This document shows positions 60,185 to 64,000 of a stretch of 64,000 bases of DNA, one piece after another. Position 1 is the first letter of the stretch. Every line of letters starts with the position of its first letter. The notes below the pieces were generated by a model that made no database searches, was not told the DNA's origin, and saw only the letters and a program-made list of their open reading frames with translations. The DNA is from Bacteroidota bacterium (lineage in GTDB: Bacteria; Bacteroidota; Bacteroidia; Chitinophagales; Chitinophagaceae): NCBI GenBank assembly GCA_023386045.1, contig JAEWKK010000023.1:45512-109511 (forward strand). The letters run 5' to 3'. The position numbers and the translations under genes are program-made.

Positions 60185-61615
60185 ATGAAAAACCTATCCA
60201 TTTTATTACTTGCCATCATTCTTTCAGTTACTGCTTCTGCACAAAAAGTTTATTTTCTTTATTTCGAAACAGAGAATGCTTCACCATTTTATATAAAGAC
60301 GGGAGATAAATTGCACAGCTCTTCTTCTGCAGGCTATTATATCCTTCCCAACCTGGTAGATAGTACCTACCAGATTTCAATAGGATTTGCTTCCACAAGT
60401 ACTGAAGTGAAATTCCGAATTAGCATGGGTGCAAGAGACCATGGATTTCTGATCAAAAAATTTGATTTCGGATGGGGATTGTTTGACCAGCAATCACTCA
60501 ATATTATCAAACCACTTGAAGATAACTGGAAGAGTGGTGTGTCTTACCAATACAGGAATAATGATTTCATTGCCCTGCTGGCAAAGGCTTCCAACGATAC
60601 CAGTCTTTTTTATATTCCGGTTGAATTGAAAGAAGATGTGGCCGTAAAAAAATCTGAACCCTTAAATGAAGTTCAGCATATTCCGGAACCTCCTGCACAG
60701 GATACCAGCGCAGCAGTTTTTGCTGTGGTTACAATTCCTGAAGAAAAAGGTCCTATAAAAACCGAAGAGGCTTTGATAAGTGCTGATTCTTTACAACACT
60801 TGAAAGATAGTTCCATTGCAGCTCAGCCAAACCTGCCAATTAATGATTCCTTGTCATTGGGCCAGGCTACTGTTGATTCATCATCAATGGCTGGCAGTTC
60901 GGTAAGTCCTCAGGAGTTGATTGCAGGGAAAGATTCCATGGTAGTGAGCCTTGTGCAGGATAGCCTGGTGGTTCAGGCACCGGCAGCAGACAGTATTATA
61001 AAGGAAAGCATTGTGGTGCACGATTCAATATCGATGCAGCCAGTTGATTTGATAGATTCAGTTCATGTTTCTGAACCATTTGTCAGGTCAACCGTAAAGA
61101 AATACGCAGAGAGCTCGACTTCCGAAGGCTTTGGACTGGTTTTTCATGATGCGTATGAAGGTGGGATAGATACTGTGCGACTGATCATTCCCAATCCAAA
61201 AATAGAATTTCAACAAGCAGATACGATTCAATTTCAGGATAGTGTGCTGGAAGTGCGAGTTGATACGGCAGAAAAAAACAGGGTCGTAGTATCGCCGAAA
61301 AAAACATCTTCGCTTTTTCCAAAATGCCTTCGCACTGCTACTTCAAATGATTTTTTCAAGCTCAGGAAAAATATGGCTGCAAAAGAATCAGACGAGGATA
61401 TGGTTTACGAAGCCAAAAAACAATTCAGGACAAAATGTTTTAGCACGGAGCAGCTGAAAAACCTGAGTGCCTTGTTCCTGACGCCTGCAGGCAAGTACCA
61501 GTTTTTTGATGCGGCTTTTGGACATGTAACTGATCCGGAAGCCTTTCCCTCGCTGGGCGAAGAGATCCGCGATGATTATTATTTAAAGCGCTTTAACGCG
61601 ATGATTGGGAACTGA
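60185..61615 (+). CDS. Secreted protein with disordered middle and DUF4476-like C-terminus
   Basis: The ATG at 60185 gives a signal peptide (MKNLSILLLAIILSVTASAQ). Residues of about 20-140 form a beta-rich N-terminal domain (KVYFLYFETENASPFYI). Residues of about 150-380 are Ser/Asp/Val-rich low complexity. The last 95 residues (RTATSNDFFKLRKNMAAKES, FSTEQLKNLSALFLTPAGKY) match the helical DUF4476 domain of Bacteroidota. The role is unknown. It is 2 bp upstream of truA and probably co-transcribed. Confidence 0.7.
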   Translation: MKNLSILLLAIILSVTASAQKVYFLYFETENASPFYIKTGDKLHSSSSAGYYILPNLVDSTYQISIGFASTSTEVKFRISMGARDHGFLIKKFDFGWGLFDQQSLNIIKPLEDNWKSGVSYQYRNNDFIALLAKASNDTSLFYIPVELKEDVAVKKSEPLNEVQHIPEPPAQDTSAAVFAVVTIPEEKGPIKTEEALISADSLQHLKDSSIAAQPNLPINDSLSLGQATVDSSSMAGSSVSPQELIAGKDSMVVSLVQDSLVVQAPAADSIIKESIVVHDSISMQPVDLIDSVHVSEPFVRSTVKKYAESSTSEGFGLVFHDAYEGGIDTVRLIIPNPKIEFQQADTIQFQDSVLEVRVDTAEKNRVVVSPKKTSSLFPKCLRTATSNDFFKLRKNMAAKESDEDMVYEAKKQFRTKCFSTEQLKNLSALFLTPAGKYQFFDAAFGHVTDPEAFPSLGEEIRDDYYLKRFNAMIGN

Positions 61616-61617
61616 AC

Positions 61618-62382
61618 ATGCCAAGATATTTTATTGAATTATCTTATAGAGGATCAAAGTACAGTGGATTCCAGGTTCAGGAAAATGCAGTAACGGTTCA
61701 GTCGGAAGTTGAAAAGGCTTTTGCCATACTTCACAGAAGATCTGTAGCGCTTACGGGATCTTCAAGAACAGATGCCGGGGTTCATGCTTTTCAGAATTTT
61801 TTCCATTTTGATGATGAAGAGCCTGTAAATGTCCAGTTCATTTATAAAATGAATGCGATCCTGCCTGATGATATTGTCATCAGGAACATTTATCCTGTAA
61901 GTCAGGAAAGTCATTCCCGCTTCGATGCCACCTCAAGAGCCTATATTTATAAGATTCACCGTTTCAAGGATCCCTTCTTAAAAGGTTTATCCTGTTATTA
62001 TCCTTACCAGCTCAACCTGGAGGCCATGGAGGAAGCAGCTTCCTGGGTAAAAGAGCAAAACAATTTTTTTGCTTTCTGCAAAACCAACACCCAGGTAAAG
62101 AATTTCAACTGCACTATTTTAAAAAGTGAGTGGGAGAAAGATGGCCGGGAGCTCTATTATAATATAGAAGGGAACCGTTTTCTCCGGGGTATGGTCAGGT
62201 TGCTGACGGCCACCTTACTCAAAGTAGGAAGGGGAAAGGTGGGGCTGGAAGAATTCAAAACTTACTTCACGGAAGAAAAGAAATGCGGGTTTTCTGTGCC
62301 TGCGCATGGTTTATATCTAAATAGGGTGAGCTACCCTGAAAATTATTTTCCCGCCATGGGTGGGCATTTCACGGTGTTTTAA
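61618..62382 (+). CDS. truA: tRNA pseudouridine synthase A
   Basis: TruA makes pseudouridine at positions 38-40 of the tRNA anticodon stem. The protein has YFIELSYRGSKYSGFQVQ, the catalytic Asp in GSSRTDAGVHA, DATSRAYIYKI and the C-terminal RFLRGMVRLLTATLLKVG. Length (254) is normal. Confidence 0.95.
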   Translation: MPRYFIELSYRGSKYSGFQVQENAVTVQSEVEKAFAILHRRSVALTGSSRTDAGVHAFQNFFHFDDEEPVNVQFIYKMNAILPDDIVIRNIYPVSQESHSRFDATSRAYIYKIHRFKDPFLKGLSCYYPYQLNLEAMEEAASWVKEQNNFFAFCKTNTQVKNFNCTILKSEWEKDGRELYYNIEGNRFLRGMVRLLTATLLKVGRGKVGLEEFKTYFTEEKKCGFSVPAHGLYLNRVSYPENYFPAMGGHFTVF

Positions 62383-62426
62383 GAATTATTTTCCCGAATG
62401 ATTTGGAATGAATGGAGCATGCCCCG

Positions 62427-62434
62427 TATCTTTG
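62427..62434 (+). promoter_or_regulatory. rRNA promoter P1 (-7 element)
   Basis: TATCTTTG is a perfect TAnnTTTG with a TTTGG -33 region at about 62402-62406. Confidence 0.65.
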
Positions 62435-62541
62435 CGTCCGCTTTTTGAAAATCGTTCAGCAGTTTACTCAGATGCAGATTTCCTTTGCAAATATTTAGCA
62501 AGAAAAATCTAAATTAATTTGTTGGGTATCAAATAGTTACC

Positions 62542-62549
62542 TATCTTTG
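62542..62549 (+). promoter_or_regulatory. rRNA promoter P2 (-7 element)
   Basis: TATCTTTG with TTG at 62522-62524. The following GCATCCGCTTTTTGAA repeats the P1 downstream sequence almost exactly. Confidence 0.7.
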
Positions 62550-62656
62550 CATCCGCTTTTTGAACGAAGGGTTTACACGAAAAATGAAAGAAGTCTCTTC
62601 ACAGTTTTTTGTGAAATAAAAACCAGAAAAATTTGGTTGGAAATGTGAAGCTCTCG

Positions 62657-62664
62657 TATCTTTG
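62657..62664 (+). promoter_or_regulatory. rRNA promoter P3 (-7 element)
   Basis: TATCTTTG with TTGG at 62637-62640 and a downstream GCAGTCCGC start region. Confidence 0.7.
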
Positions 62665-62794
62665 CAGTCCGCTAAAAAAAATCACTAACTAGTTCTTTTC
62701 TTACTGTTCATTTTGTATCTCATTTATGGTCTGATTGGCTGTTAAAAAATTGAAAATCAGAAAAATAAATTTGGTAGAAATAAAAAAGCTTGTA

Positions 62795-62802
62795 CTTTTG
62801 CA
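62795..62802 (+). promoter_or_regulatory. rRNA promoter P4 (-7 element)
   Basis: TACTTTTG with TTTGG at 62772-62776. It is the promoter nearest to 16S, about 270 bp before its 5' end. Confidence 0.7.
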
Positions 62803-62831
62803 CTCCCAATCGAAAAACGGGAATACAAAAA

Positions 62832-62845
62832 CAGCTCTTTAGAAA
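62832..62845 (+). promoter_or_regulatory. boxA-like antitermination element of the rRNA leader
   Basis: CAGCTCTTTAGAAA resembles boxA (TGCTCTTTA) of rRNA leaders and lies downstream of P4. The rest of 62846-63070 is leader with no gene. Confidence 0.5.
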
Positions 62846-63070
62846 CAGAAAAGGTGAGGCGAAAGGCCTAAAGGTTCATAACCTGATCATCTGCAGATTT
62901 GGATATTCTTGGCAATAGGAATACCGGATTAAGATCTTTGAAAGTTTGGAAGCAACAGCATTCTGATTTTATATCAGAACATTAGGTAAGGTCAAGCGAA
63001 TAAAATTCGATTTTGACTCGTTAATTTTTTCTTTTTTGAGAATTTTAATAGTCAGTATCAAAACTCATTT

Positions 63071-64000
<930 letters not shown>

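Overview
The window reads as chromosomal DNA of a member of the Bacteroidota, probably Chitinophagaceae or a close relative. The evidence is: Bacteroidota-type promoters (-7 element TAnnTTTG, best seen four times before the rRNA operon), starts without Shine-Dalgarno sequences, many Sec lipoproteins, SPOR, GLPGLI-like, DUF4136 and TPM families, a clade-II type nosZ cluster, and the partial 16S rRNA gene at the right edge (63071 to the window end).

Layout. 0-6.1 kb: a leftward block with an M20 amidohydrolase, a SPOR protein and a deoC-aldehyde dehydrogenase-aldehyde dehydrogenase-like operon. 6.2-11.2 kb: two secreted amidohydrolases separated by a four-helix-bundle (S23-type) gene carried between short inverted repeats. 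11.3-23.5 kb: housekeeping genes (rhomboid protease, secA, atpG, scpB, lysA, beta-CASP hydrolase and others). 23.6-25.1 kb: tRNA-Glu followed by a small GIY-YIG nuclease gene, a second partial copy of the tRNA and nuclease, and an AT-rich remnant. 26.1-50.1 kb: a denitrification and nitrosative-stress island. 50-62.4 kb: repeats, htpG, a LemA/TPM operon, pgk, gap and truA. 62.4-64 kb: rRNA promoters and 16S rRNA.

The island is the functional centre. One long leftward operon encodes a periplasmic cytochrome c, NosZ, a fasciclin lipoprotein, a NosL fusion, NosD, NosF, NosY, a di-iron repair protein, NorC and a NorB-like protein with altered metal ligands. Around it lie SCO and cytochrome c genes, two paralogous membrane proteins with a haem-copper-oxidase-like HxH motif, an Rrf2 regulator, a second di-iron repair protein, a PAS histidine kinase, a receiver-CRP fusion regulator, hemN, a cation P-type ATPase and a PfkB kinase. 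I find TGAY-N4-RTCA palindromes (FNR/DNR type) at six places. Five of them, plus the divergent side of one, lie exactly 58.5 bp from a -7 element, which suggests a coherent regulon probably controlled by the receiver-CRP protein.

Two other structures stand out. Gene-free spacers hold degenerate 7-9-nt repeat arrays that repeatedly abut stop codons and often occur as inverted pairs. The tRNA-Glu locus looks like a minimal mobile element: nuclease gene, duplicated tRNA 3' half starting at the anticodon, and a palindrome inserted in the T-arm of the duplicate. All functional calls rest on reading motifs by eye; no database search was run.
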